The position numbers and the translations under genes are program-made. From Istiophorus platypterus (taxonomy: Eukaryota; Chordata; Actinopteri; Istiophoriformes; Istiophoridae), in the NCBI GenBank assembly GCA_016859345.1, contig CM029121.1, positions 3,644,329 through 3,708,328 on the forward strand: a stretch of DNA of 64,000 nucleotides, given 5' to 3'. The notes beneath the pieces are model-generated. The model was not told the DNA's origin, made no database searches, and saw only the letters and a list, made by a program, of their open reading frames with translations. Shown in pieces: positions 38,445-48,902 of this stretch. Positions within the stretch are counted from its first letter, which is position 1; every line of letters starts with the position of its first letter.

Positions 38445-40520
38445 TTAGCCACTGTTGTATCGTCAGTATAAAAAAAGGATGCTACGAAATGTTTCTATTT
38501 AGTGTGCACAGTTTAAGTATGGGTTACTATCTCCACCTCCGTCTGCACTCTTTGCACTCTGGGTAGTAATCTGTCTGCGCAAGCATGGGCAGACTGACGC
38601 ATGAAGAGAGGACAGGTTCACCTGACCCATCCCTCGCCTTCCAAGGGGCCCCTGCAGAAAGGGCCTCGATGCCACCAGGACCAGGATAGCATCTCTTACA
38701 TCACCAGTAGGAATTGAAGCAGTCATGCACTCAGAGAGGTGACTGTCCCTGAGTTTAAAGGAGAAAAACATCTCACTCTGCCTGATTCCTTGTAGAATCA
38801 GCCGAGAGCATAATCAGAACTTCGGTGCTATTTAACGGTGCAGGTTTGAGTTCATTATCACACATAGGTTTATGCAGGGTCTGTGACGGCATCTGCTCCG
38901 CTAATGGAACATTAATAGGGCGTTAGCTGAGAGTCATTTAGCACCTACCACAGGAGCCCCAGCGTCAGAGGGGGGACTAGTCAGGGAGTGTGGCTTCTCT
39001 ACTGTTATTGTTTTTGCATACACAACTTGTTTTTCAGCAACCGAGTTGGCATAATCGCTGTTAGGCAAGTGAGGGGGAACAGTTTACAGGCACCGTTCCT
39101 GTCTCACCTGTCTCACTTATGTTGCTACCACATCAGTCAGGAGAAAAGTGTGCATTGAAAGCATAACAGGAAATAGGAATGTAGCTTTTCAGGGGAGATG
39201 AAAGATTTGAGCATCAGGCTTTATTGATAGATAGAGATTTGGTGTGATGCCTGCCGTAGAAAGAGGATCAGTCAGCCCCCCCCCACCAAAAGGAGACCTG
39301 ATAGGGAGGCCAGTTTCTGCTGAAGCTCATGCCCCAGGATGCTGTTGCTGCTACTGCTTTCAAGGGGGAGGCCCTTGGGGGCAAAGGTGGATGCACAGCT
39401 GCAACAATGCCTTCCTTATGATTTCCAGTCAGTAAATCATTACCTGGAAGTCCAGGCTGACAAGGGATTCTGTAGAGGGCAGCAGATTAAGCAGCTGGTG
39501 GCTTTCAGGTTCCTTCAGTGTGCAGAGGCCTAGCCAGAGATAAATCTGACCCACCCGCACACATAGAGCAGGCCTGAGATATATGGAGGCAGTTCGGTGC
39601 CTTGCTTAGTAAGTTTATCCATGGAGCAGGCCAGGAAATGGTAAATGTACTGCAATTTTATAGCACTTTTCAAGTCTTATTGATTACTCAAGTTGCTTTA
39701 CACTACATGCCACAGTAACCCATTTCACACACTCATACAGCACTTCTTTATACTAACAGCACTTTCTATACACACTCAAACACTGACACACTGTTGAAAC
39801 AAGGGGTTCAATGTTGGGTTCAATATCTTGCACATGGACATTTCAACATGTGGATCTGAGAACCTGGGGATTGAACTGCCAGCCTTCCAGTCGGGGAACA
39901 ATCCGCTCTCTTGAGCCACATGTTGGTAGCCAGTGCTACCACCTGAGCAGCGAAAGCATTGCAGCATTTGAGCATTGCGACCATCAGTCTGTCAAATTCA
40001 AAGGGAATAGAAATTGAACCAACGGGCAACAAGTGCATCAAAGAGAAGTCATCCCTTGACTGCATCCTGCCTGGGAGGGGCCCCTTTGTCCTATTGCAAG
40101 CTGTCACAGTGTATTAGAGCCTTTATGCCACCACCAGTGGGTTTGCCAACAGAGGAGTTTCTTATTCCCTCCTGGTATTATGAAAAATGGCCACCATATT
40201 AGGGCAGGATGGTGTTGGTCTCTCACTGTCACACCACTGGCTGGCAAGGCCAGGAATGAAATCATCCTGAGGGACCTTCAGCTGGGAGGAAGGGAGAGTG
40301 GTGTCAATCTGTTGGATGACCGAGGTGAAAAAGCCAGGGTGGCCATTGAGCGGGTGGCGGTGGGCTGGTGGAAGATTATCCCCAGGTCCTCTTTCTTATA
40401 GACATGGCTTTTGTCCCCTTGTGTGTAATTGTCCCAAGGCTTGGACTGAGCCTTGGAGGAAGCTGACACAGCCCCCTTCACCGTCATCGAGCTGGTGTGG
40501 AGACCTTCTTGACTAAGTGT
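38445..40520 (-). other. G+C-richer stretch, possible remainder of the DIRS-like element
   Basis: Composition differs from the AT-rich intron on either side and many frames of 60-95 codons occur on both strands. On the minus strand this would be upstream of the reverse transcriptase, where the structural gene of such an element lies. No motif confirms it. It contains a C9 run near 39276-39284 and the SINE at 39636-39930. Confidence 0.35.
39636..39930 (-). repeat. tRNA-derived SINE, minus orientation
   Basis: The plus strand begins aatggtaaatgtactgcaat, goes through tttacactacatgcc, tttcacacactcataca, ggttcaatatcttgcacatg and acatttcaacatgtggatc, and ends with ggggattgaactgccagcct and a degraded cgctctcttgagccac. 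This is the standard order of a common fish SINE read in reverse, with the tRNA-like head at the right end. Confidence 0.75.
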
Positions 40521-41311
40521 AGGACCACTGTTTCATTTTAAAAATCATGCCAAAAACCTAAATGTTAATGTATTATTCTTAATTTTTAGATAATGTGTAT
40601 TAGGGAGCATTTGTTGTCTTCATAGCACTTTACATTATCTCATGTCCTCAATATACTGTAAAAAAAACACCTGTTGAGACTAAACAGTGTAAAACACATA
40701 ACTTGTATTTGAAATATGAATTTGATTTCATTGATCTTTTATTTTTAGGCCCTAGAGAGAGGCTCAAAGGCGATGGTGGGAGGACTTTGTTTCTATTAGC
40801 ATTTTTTGTTTTCAGTGTTTCTGGCTGTTTGCCAATCTGTGAATACACAGGGAGGAGAAACCACAAGCTGTTTCTGCAGATGTGCTGTATTTATATGGAT
40901 AAGGGGAGATGTGTGGGACTGATAGCATGAATACTAATAGAGGTTATTTTTCACTCCACTTTATTCAGTTTGATGTTGATGAAAGATCTATTTGCTTTTT
41001 CCTTAGGATTTCAACAAAATGTCCAGAATTTGTTATGTTAGGTGGGGGCATCATTTTGATTGCTAGATATTTGTAAGTATAATACATACTGTGTAGGGTT
41101 TTCATGAAAGGGTAAGGCCTATGTTTAGAGCACCAAATATGCAGTTTTTTCCAGTGTGGGCTAGTTGTGAGTTAGGACTTCTGTATGCTTATTTGTGTCT
41201 TGAAGATAATTTTGCATTTAAACTCTCTAAATGCTATGCATGTCATTACAGAACATTCTTACCTCTTTGTTTTATCTGACCTCTCTTTACTCTGTTAACC
41301 TTCTATTTTAG

Positions 41312-41426
41312 GAGCCCTGCTCTGATTGGCTGCTTTGTGATCGACAGGGAGTATTTTGAGGAGATTGGCCTGCTAGATGAAGGTATGGAAATATATGGTG
41401 GAGAAAACGTGGAACTCAGCATTCGG
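41312..41426 (+). CDS. galnt18: galnt18 exon 6: Gal/GalNAc-T motif, first half
   Basis: 115 bases, phase 2 in and phase 0 out; acceptor ttctattttag, donor GTGAGT. It reads SPALIGCFVIDREYFEEIGL and LLDEGMEIYGGENVELSIR. The GGENVELSIR block is part of the motif shared with beta-4-galactosyltransferases. The position that is Trp in classical active enzymes (WGGEN) is Tyr here (41394-41396), the mark of the Y-type subgroup. The AGGLF-type donor-site loop of classical enzymes is replaced by IGCFV. Both changes are also in human GALNT18, so they are subgroup features and not damage. Confidence 0.97.
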
Positions 41427-42374
41427 GTGAGTTGGCTTGAAGACCTATTTCTTATCAGCCGTACATTCATGGTAACCTCATGTCACCACTATACATTTCT
41501 GCACCCCAGCATACAGTGCTTCATATGCTAAAAATACCTATAACAGTGTAATTTGAATCTTGTATACCCAGAGGCCTCAGCCATTCACATTATTCATTAG
41601 TCTGACTCATGCAAACTGAGTTCATTACTGATGATGTAACATCTGCCAGATAACATTGTAAGTTAATGTAATAACTTTACATTCATTTACATACATTTAT
41701 CACATTATGAAATTTCTTTTATTTCAATTGTCTTGCAGTTTCTGGCAGTATTTAGCAGTATTTAGGACTGAAAGGATTTCATCTCCCTGATATGATCTCC
41801 AGGGGCAGATGGCTGAGCAAAAGCGTTGTGTTCTTGAGACTACATATCAGTACCAAGAGGATCCAACTGTTGCGAAAGCTATGATACTAAATGGACACAT
41901 CCAATTTCCTATTTAATTTTTTGTTTCCTTAATAATGATAATTCTGGAATAATATTAAGTCCCAAATATCTTGTTGAATTTAGATGATTTTCCCCCATTT
42001 TTAATGAAGCCAGATTTCTCTTGGTGCCAGCATTCAGTGGAAGAAGAATTGCATCTTAGGACCCATATACATTGGTTATACAGGCCCCTACACCTTTGCT
42101 CTACCCTGTCTGCATCTGAACCCTCCAACATGTTTGTGTGGAGGGTTTGTCATTTTAATCCTTGGTATCAGATTGACACAATTTTTTTCAAAAGTCAAAC
42201 TATTTCTTCTTAGTCTTAAATTTGTCAAATCTGAATGCACAGACATGTTTGAATCAGTGTTATATATACTTTGCAGGGATTTTAATATTTGGTATATCAA
42301 TATCTGATGTCCTATGTCTCATCTGTTTGCAGATGAATGTCCATAAATCTGCTTAGATCATCTGGCCACATCAG

Positions 42375-42425
42375 GAAGTTTTCCTTAGTATCAAAAATAA
42401 TCCAGTGATAGTTGTTTGTACATCC
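42375..42425. repeat. dispersed repeat B, copy 3 (short, unnamed)
   Basis: agtatcaaaaataatccagt and gatagttgtttgtacatcca match the end of the copy at 36.69-36.86 kb. Confidence 0.4.
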
Positions 42426-45400
42426 ATATTTACACTACTATCAGGAACTGGTAATAACTAATTCTGCATGAGATTTAATGGTTCGAATCTGCCAAAATGT
42501 GAACAAATTTAAAAAATCAGGTATGTAGGTCAACTTATTTCAAATATGAATATATTTTAGAATATCGTTATATTTCATATGCCTGTAAAACCTGTAAGCG
42601 AAGGGAGTGAAAACCAAGCAGATAAGCCACACCAAAACAGCTGGTGTGGAGTGGAAGTGGATAGTCGTCAAACAATGATTCTGCTTCTACTTGACATTCT
42701 CCAATACCTCTGAGCAGAAGAATAGCTGTCAAATAATGGAGATCATTTAATTTCCACTCTGTCACTTTGTAAAAAAATGATTTGGAAATGCATATACAGT
42801 AAACCTGTAGGTGCACTTTTTTGTAATTACTAAGGAACTCAACAATAGCTGCATTTTAAGCGTATCCCATTGTTTCTGCACATTTTAGTTCATTGGCAGT
42901 AATGTGTCTTTCTTTGGCTCAAAAAAATTTTTTTGCATGGCTTGGATTTGACTCTCTCCATATGAGGTCAGAATGAACGTCTACATTACAGTTCCAATTA
43001 TGGCTTTTTCCTTAGTGCTTCCCTGTGGAGTGAGCATGAATAGTTCTGAAAAATTCAGAGGTTGTTATCTTTTGCTGAGCTCTTTTGCCATATAATTCTA
43101 TACAAACCCCTACTGTAGAGACAAATCGCACCTTTTGACCTTAGCAAGGAGGAGACTTCTGTGGCTTATTAAGTGTAGCATGAGCAGCAAGGCCACAAGC
43201 AGCCAGCCTCTCTGCAGGAGGAGATCTAACCATCGCTACTGCAACCCTGGTTCTTTCTGACCAACATCAGATATTCCCTCCAGTTGCCACTCTGCTCACA
43301 TAATACTCTATCTTGTGCACTGAGAGATTCACAAATAGCAGTGCAAATCTGTTTTTCTCTGCAGCTATGACAACAAACATTGAACTGAGGTAATGTTTAG
43401 GTGGAGAGGCACTTCAAAGCTTCTGTCGAGCTTGTGCGGTTGTTTGCACATCAGAGTTGGTTTTGCAGGGCCTGGAGCTAGACAGGTTTACACCTCTCTA
43501 TCCTTATGTGATATTCTTTGAATGGTTGAAAATCAACAAAGGCTTGGAAAGAGCATCAGCCAGAATACTGACATTTCATTTTTAACGCAAACGCTTCAGG
43601 CTCCACAGGGTGATCGAAGCCAGAACCTGACATCAAATGTAGCCCCAACAAGCCCACCTAGTGATACAGATCACATCATCGTCAGCTGTAGTAGTAGACT
43701 GTACTGCAAAAGCTCTCTATTTTACATCAGCGAATAGTAAATCAGCAGGGATATTTTGACAGAATCAATCCAACACTCGTCTCAAGGGCAGTGCTATTAC
43801 TCTAATTAATTCATCATGTGTTGAGTTCAGCTCGAGGTTTTTGTCAGAAAACAGCTAGTTTGTTCTAATTCTCCTTCATACCAAGCACAGCGCCTTTTCT
43901 GATCAGCAATGTCATTTTTCTTACCCCCCAGTTTCTGCAGGAGCAGTCTATGTTTTCAGCTTGCACAGTCCTATTGTAATAAAGATGATTTTATGAAACT
44001 TCGTGTCTGCCGTAGCATAAAATTGTGCATATTTAATACTCTTTGTTTTTTTTTTTTTGTATCTCATCGGGTGGTCACCCTCAGCGTAATTTAGAATTCA
44101 CATGTGTTATTGCCTTTTCTCATTAACACTTTTAAAGACAATTCCACAAGAAAGATTTGTTTCACATTAAAATGTAGAAGACGGACTAATAGACAGTTAG
44201 AAATGTAAATTTGTTGTGTTTTCTCTGGGTGACAGACATACAAAACAACCAGACACAAGTTCCATACATCAGATGCCAACACATACACATGCAGCTGGAA
44301 CGTTTCAAAATTATTGGGATGTTCTGTGATGTTTGCTGGGTAATAGCTGGCAAACAACCCTATTTTATCCCATGAATGCAACAAAAAAGGAGAAAATGCT
44401 TTTGGAAAGAATGAGTCAAGGTACCTAGGAGAAGCTGTTACTCTCTTTCCACCTGTATTTTACTCCTTTTCCTTTTCTCTTTACTTCCCACATTATCTTG
44501 ATCTACTTTGTGTCCGTAGGTTCTTTTTTTAAGTTTCACACTCTTTCTGAATCACTGCTGTCTCTTTCTTGGCTCTAGTTTGTACCCCTGTCAGGGTTTT
44601 GGGCCAGTGCTACAGTTTAACTGTTCTGCAGTAGCTCTTTGCTTTGGAAGGATACAAGGAAAGAGGCTTGCCGGCAGGAGGGACTATATACACAAACAAG
44701 GTGCAAGACTGGCATAGAGTGAATAGGGATTTCTATTCAAATCAGCATTCTCCAGCCCTTTTTTTTGTCAGTACATTGGATTCCTAAGGTAACCATTGCA
44801 GAATTTCAAGTAGTAGGTACAGCAGAAAAATCAGAAAAATGTGTGTTTCCATGGCAAAAGAATCTGTTGACTAAACATTCTAGTGGCAACTAGAAAGGCA
44901 ATATTTGCCTTATCAAAATTCACATGTGCTCAATTCTTTAAAACATTTTCATTTAAAACATCTGAAAAAGTAAGAGAAACACAATTAGTGAAAGAAGTTG
45001 AAATGGAGTTGATTCAAAGGTAAGTTGAGGGTTGGGATAAGAGTGAAACGTAAGTATCAGCTGTTCTGAAAGCAGATGAACTATACTGTAAGTTAAAGAG
45101 TAACAGATATAGTGGTGGAACTGTTAGGTAAGGGGTAAAATGAATGCAGTGTTAATGTCTATTGAAGAGTAAGAGATTAAAACTGATGTAATTTCAGTTG
45201 AAATCATTTTAAGATTTGAATGCCAGCTGGTGCCTTGGGGACAAAAGGAGCTACTTTAACTGTAATATACTCATACTTATATACTAATTATATAATTTAG
45301 CTAAAATTAACTTAGGTTTATTATAGATGACTGTCTAAACATGCCAGATGGCTTCAAATTTGTGCTGCATTTGTAGAGAACCAAATAGTTCCATTTATTT

Positions 45401-45675
45401 TCTAACGCATGGACCTGTCCTGATGCTAGTTAGGCCTGTGTAGATATACTGTATTTGACAACAAATTGCAGAATGGTAAAAATAGCAAGCACGGGGATGT
45501 GCATTATCACTGTGTTCCTTGGATACCATTTTATTAACACTAATTCTATAAAGAAGGCTCAGTCACAGAAAATTTAATACCCTCTTTAGAGGATTAACTG
45601 GTATGCACCCGACAGGTACTGACAATATCCATAATTTTATTATGTAAGTACCTGCAGTCACTAATGTGCATGCAT

Positions 45676-45726
45676 GCGTGCATGTGTCTGGGTGTGTGTC
45701 TGGGTGTGTGTGTGTGTGCGTGTGTC
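45676..45726. repeat. galnt18: TG-rich tract directly before exon 7
   Basis: An imperfect TG repeat with a duplicated gtctgggtgtgt unit that ends about seven bases before the exon. It takes the place normally held by the polypyrimidine tract. Confidence 0.9.
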
Positions 45727-45732
45727 ACAAAG

Positions 45733-45918
45733 GTGTGGCTGTGTGGCGGCAGCATAGAAGTCCTGCCCTGCTCGAGGATCGCACACATTGAGCGTGCCCA
45801 CAAACCCTACACACAGAACCTGTCAGTCCACATGCGTCGTAATGCTCTGAGGGTGGCTGAGGTCTGGATGGACCAGTACAAGAGTCACGTCTACATGGCC
45901 TGGAATGTTCCACCACAG
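45733..45918 (+). CDS. galnt18: galnt18 exon 7: rest of the Gal/GalNAc-T motif and active-site histidine
   Basis: 186 bases, phase 0 on both sides; donor GTAAAC. It reads VWLCGGSIEVLPCSRIAHIE, RAHKPYTQNLSVHMRRNALR and VAEVWMDQYKSHVYMAWNVP. WxCGG completes the motif begun in exon 6. The His of CSRIAH (45784) is the family's third metal ligand and is present. NLS at 45817 is a possible sequon. The acceptor (gtgtgtcacaaag) has a TG-rich stretch of roughly 50 bases upstream and almost no pyrimidine run, so it is weak by the usual rules. Confidence 0.97.
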
Positions 45919-46823
45919 GTAAACAGAGAGCACAAACAGTGTGTGCTTGGAGTTTGGTTATTGTGATTTTTTTCTATACGTAGGAGCTTGTGTATAGGCA
46001 CAGTGGTATTCGTGCATATTTGTGCTCAGAATCTGTGTCACAAATATCCTAGCAACCATGACTACTGCCATCATGTAGGTAACTGGGGAATCAGTTGTGC
46101 ATAAATAAGGATTGCTGTAGTGTGGCTTCAAGTCAGTTATTGATGTTCAATCAAAGGGAATATTGTAGGCAGTTTTGATTAAAAAAAAAATGTGTTACTG
46201 TGACAAAGAAAGCTTGTCTGTTGGACTTATTAGCCCTTTTTCAGACAAGGTTGCCATGTCCAGCAAGATTGCCCAGACCAAAATCTTCCAAAAAACCTGC
46301 CAAATGAAAGATTAAAGTGAATATATATATATGAAGACTTTTCATGTCATAGTAAGTCTTTCATATTAAGCTAAAATTTTTGTCTCAACAAAAAAAAAAT
46401 TCTGTTAAAACTTGGTTTACTATATTTGCCTTCCGTCTTTCATTCTCAGGCGTCCAAGGACAGATCCCTAAAGTTAGGTATAATGCTGTCAATGAAGTGT
46501 CTTTTGAAAGTACAATTGGGGGTCGGTAGACTTGCCAGAAATGTTTTCATTCTACAGAAATGCTTCACATTGCATTACATATTTGTATGCACTGCCTCCC
46601 CCTTTCATTCTAATTTTATTTCATTTTCCATCATGGATTGAGAACTCTTACAGAAAATGCCTTAGTTCAGCCTCTATTAATTTTTAAGGATGCAGTAGTG
46701 GTGAAAAAACTCTGAGGGCCTGAATTCTTTATATTTTATATTTTATATCTTAAAACGCTTGAAGATGAAATGAAATACCCACAAAGTAAACTCAGATGTG
46801 TTTGATTTTATTTCCTTATCTAG
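45919..46823 (+). other. galnt18: intron 7 of galnt18 (905 bases)
   Basis: No recognised element. AT-rich with a clear pyrimidine-rich acceptor (ttttatttccttatctag). Confidence 0.93.
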
Positions 46824-46961
46824 AACTCGGGAATAGACATTGGAGACATTTCTGAGAGAATGGCCCTCCGATCCAGACTCCATTGTCAACCATTCAGCTG
46901 GTTCCTCTCTAACATCTACCCTGAGCTCCGATCCTACAGCAATACAGTCGCTTATGGAGTG
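46824..46961 (+). CDS. galnt18: galnt18 exon 8: end of the catalytic domain
   Basis: 138 bases, phase 0 on both sides; acceptor tatttccttatctag, donor GTGAGT. It reads NSGIDIGDISERMALRSRL, then HCQPFSWFLSNIYPELRSY and SNTVAYGV. The GDIxxRxxLRxxLxCxxFxWYLxxVYPE pattern is the C-terminal helical end of the GT-A domain and the linker to the lectin domain. The reading starts directly with NSGID because the last codon of exon 7 (CAG) is complete. The frame has no long flanking open reading, so the exon rests on homology and splice sites together. Confidence 0.96.
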
Positions 46962-47204
46962 GTGAGTTATATTTTTACTTCCTAACATTTTGAGTCTGCA
47001 ACCTTGATTTGAGTGGATCAAATTTTATACTGTTATGCATTATGGTCATATTTTCTATTTTACTAGCTACTTGGTGGTAGAACAAGCTGTAAAAAGAATT
47101 CAAACATACACCTGCTGAATGGTTACGTATGCAGACAGATGACAAGATGAAAGCAAAGTATTGTAAGTGAATGGAGAAACAGGATAACAATGCCCCTATC
47201 CTTG

Positions 47205-47814
47205 GGCAAAAGGGATCACTGAATAATTTAGTAAGATGATAAAGTGAGTAAGCTCTGGCCTTTGCACTCACCAGATCTCAACCCTGTTGAACTGACACAG
47301 GGCAACCAGGGACTCAAGGGAAAGGACCCAAATGTAGACACACAGACTCAGATAGATACAATAAGCATATTTTGATAATCAAAATAGAACAGCTTAGAGG
47401 TATTTGACAGGCCACTGGGGAACAAATACAGGAACAAAACAGGATTCTGAGAACCCAAACAAGGAACCCAAAGGATAATACAGACAAACGGACAAGGAGC
47501 GAGATAAAGAGATACATTTAAATAGTGACTGGGGAAATGAGGTAACTGGGTAACAGGTGTGTAGTGGAAGGGGAAGCTAGGTTGTAAGTGAGATCAACTT
47601 TGTAGGTGGAACAGGAAAAAGTCTGGGGACATCTAGTGGGTGGAATGAAAATTGAAGGTAATCAGAAAGGTGAGAAACACAAGGACAGGGAGTGAAACAA
47701 CAAACAGACACACAATGAAAGTGATTTCAAAAGAAAACTGAGAGGGTTAAATCATGGCTTGAACACCTGTGGTAGATTTTGGACTGACATGCCAAAGAGC
47801 ACTGTTGTTCAGCA
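47205..47814 (+). mobile_element. Tc1/mariner transposase remnant, interrupted by another element
   Basis: Before the interruption the plus strand reads tcaccagatctcaaccctgt (SPDLNP) and Val-Glu; after it, His-Leu-Trp, a stop, and ILD. Together these give the SPDLNPxEHLW block that holds the last catalytic acidic residue region of Tc1-family transposases. The two parts are split by 466 bases at 47293-47758. Only the C-terminal piece of the element survives. Confidence 0.75.
47293..47758 (-). mobile_element. LTR-like or non-autonomous element inserted in a Tc1 remnant
   Basis: It lies between two copies of TTGAAC (47287-47292 and 47759-47764), a probable 6-base target duplication. The plus strand starts TGACACAGGGCAACC. 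On the minus strand it is pyrimidine-rich, has a tatttaaat stretch in the middle and ends with ctacatttgggtcctttccc...ccctgtgtca. This resembles the repeats at 6.85 and 12.6 kb. No coding region. Confidence 0.7.
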
Positions 47815-48902
47815 GGAGCTGAATGTATGAAAATTCAAATAATTGATGGCCAAAAAGCAGGAGGATATAAGGAAACAGCATAGCGTTTTCAGGTAGCTAT
47901 TTCCTCAGTACATAATGTAATTAAGAAATGGCAGTTTACAGGAAAGATTGAGGTCAAGTTGGGGTCTGGAACAAGAAACAGATTTAAGGAACAGATTTAA
48001 CTGCTCAAAGGATTGTTAGAAAAAGAAATCAAAAACCCCTGTTTGACTGCAGAAGACCTTTGGGAAGAATTAGTAGATTGGAGTAATGGTGCGCTGTTCA
48101 AATGTGCAGCGACAACTGTACAAATATGACCTTCATGGAAGAGTTAGCTAGAAAAAAGATTTAAGTGTCCTCACCACAATATTTAATGTCAGAAGTTTAC
48201 AAAGGAACATCCAAACAAGCCTGAAACATTTTGGAAACAAGCAACAAGCCAAAACTAGCAAAGGTATGCTTGGAGAAAAAACATGCAGAATTTCATGAAC
48301 TGTTAAGCAGAGGATTAGATCGATCATGCTTTGGCCCTGTATTGCAGCTGGTGGCACAGGGAACATTTTATTGGTAGGGGGACGATGGGTTTCAATTAAA
48401 TACCAGCAAATTTTGGAGCAAACATCACACCGTCTATAAAAAGGCTGACGATAAAAAGAGGATGGCTTCTACAACGGGATAAAGATTCTAAACAAACCTC
48501 CGAATCCACAATGGATGACCTCAAGAGGTGCACACTGAAGGTTTCACCGTGGCCCTCACAGTCCCTCGACATCATCATTCAAAATTTGCCAATGGACCTC
48601 AAAAGAGCATTGCACTTAAGACAACCCAAGAATCTTACTAAACCAGAGGCCTTTTGCGAGGAAAAAATGACCAAAAATCAATCAAAGAAGAATTCAAAGA
48701 CTCTTAAGCTGGCTACAGAAAGCATTAACAACTTTGAATACTTGGCTAAGGTAGTGATCCAATAAGTACTGACCATGCAGGGTGTATTTTTTGTTACTTT
48801 TAAACTGTAAAAGATGGAGTTTGAAATTAATCTTGTGTATATATAAAAGAAATGCGTCATCTTTCATTTAATGCCTTTTACTCAATCTTTTTATGCCACT
48901 GT
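47815..48902 (+). mobile_element. Tc1/mariner-like element, copy 2, decayed transposase, plus orientation
   Basis: It carries, in order, the start of the transposase region (gcgttttcaggtagctattt, cctcagtacataatgtaat, aagaaatggcag), the middle (gtgcagcgacaactgtacaa, atgaccttcatggaagagtt), the DDE region (atcgatcatgctttggccct, aggatggcttctacaacggg) and the end (ccctcacagtccctcgacat, actgaccatgcagggtg), finishing near the terminal repeat atgccactgt at 48893-48902. Stops and frame changes are frequent. The 5' terminal repeat is missing. It belongs to the same family as 33370-34395 and faces the other way. Confidence 0.88.

Larger units (their letters stand above)
35400..41311 (+). other. galnt18: intron 5 of galnt18 (5.9 kb)
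   Basis: It contains an unexplained 109-codon frame at 35824-36153, repeat B copy 2, a DIRS-like remnant in a G+C-richer stretch (37.6-40.5 kb) and a SINE. The last 0.8 kb before exon 6 holds nothing I recognise. Confidence 0.9.
41427..45732 (+). other. galnt18: intron 6 of galnt18 (4.3 kb)
   Basis: It contains repeat B copy 3 (42375-42425) and the TG-rich stretch against exon 7. Open frames of 60-97 codons have no conserved pattern. Confidence 0.9.

Noticed and set aside
45664..45966. Longer exon 7 beginning with the upstream open frame
   Set aside because: The frame is open upstream only because TG repeats contain no stop in it. Family alignment and the AG at 45731-45732 place the exon start at 45733.
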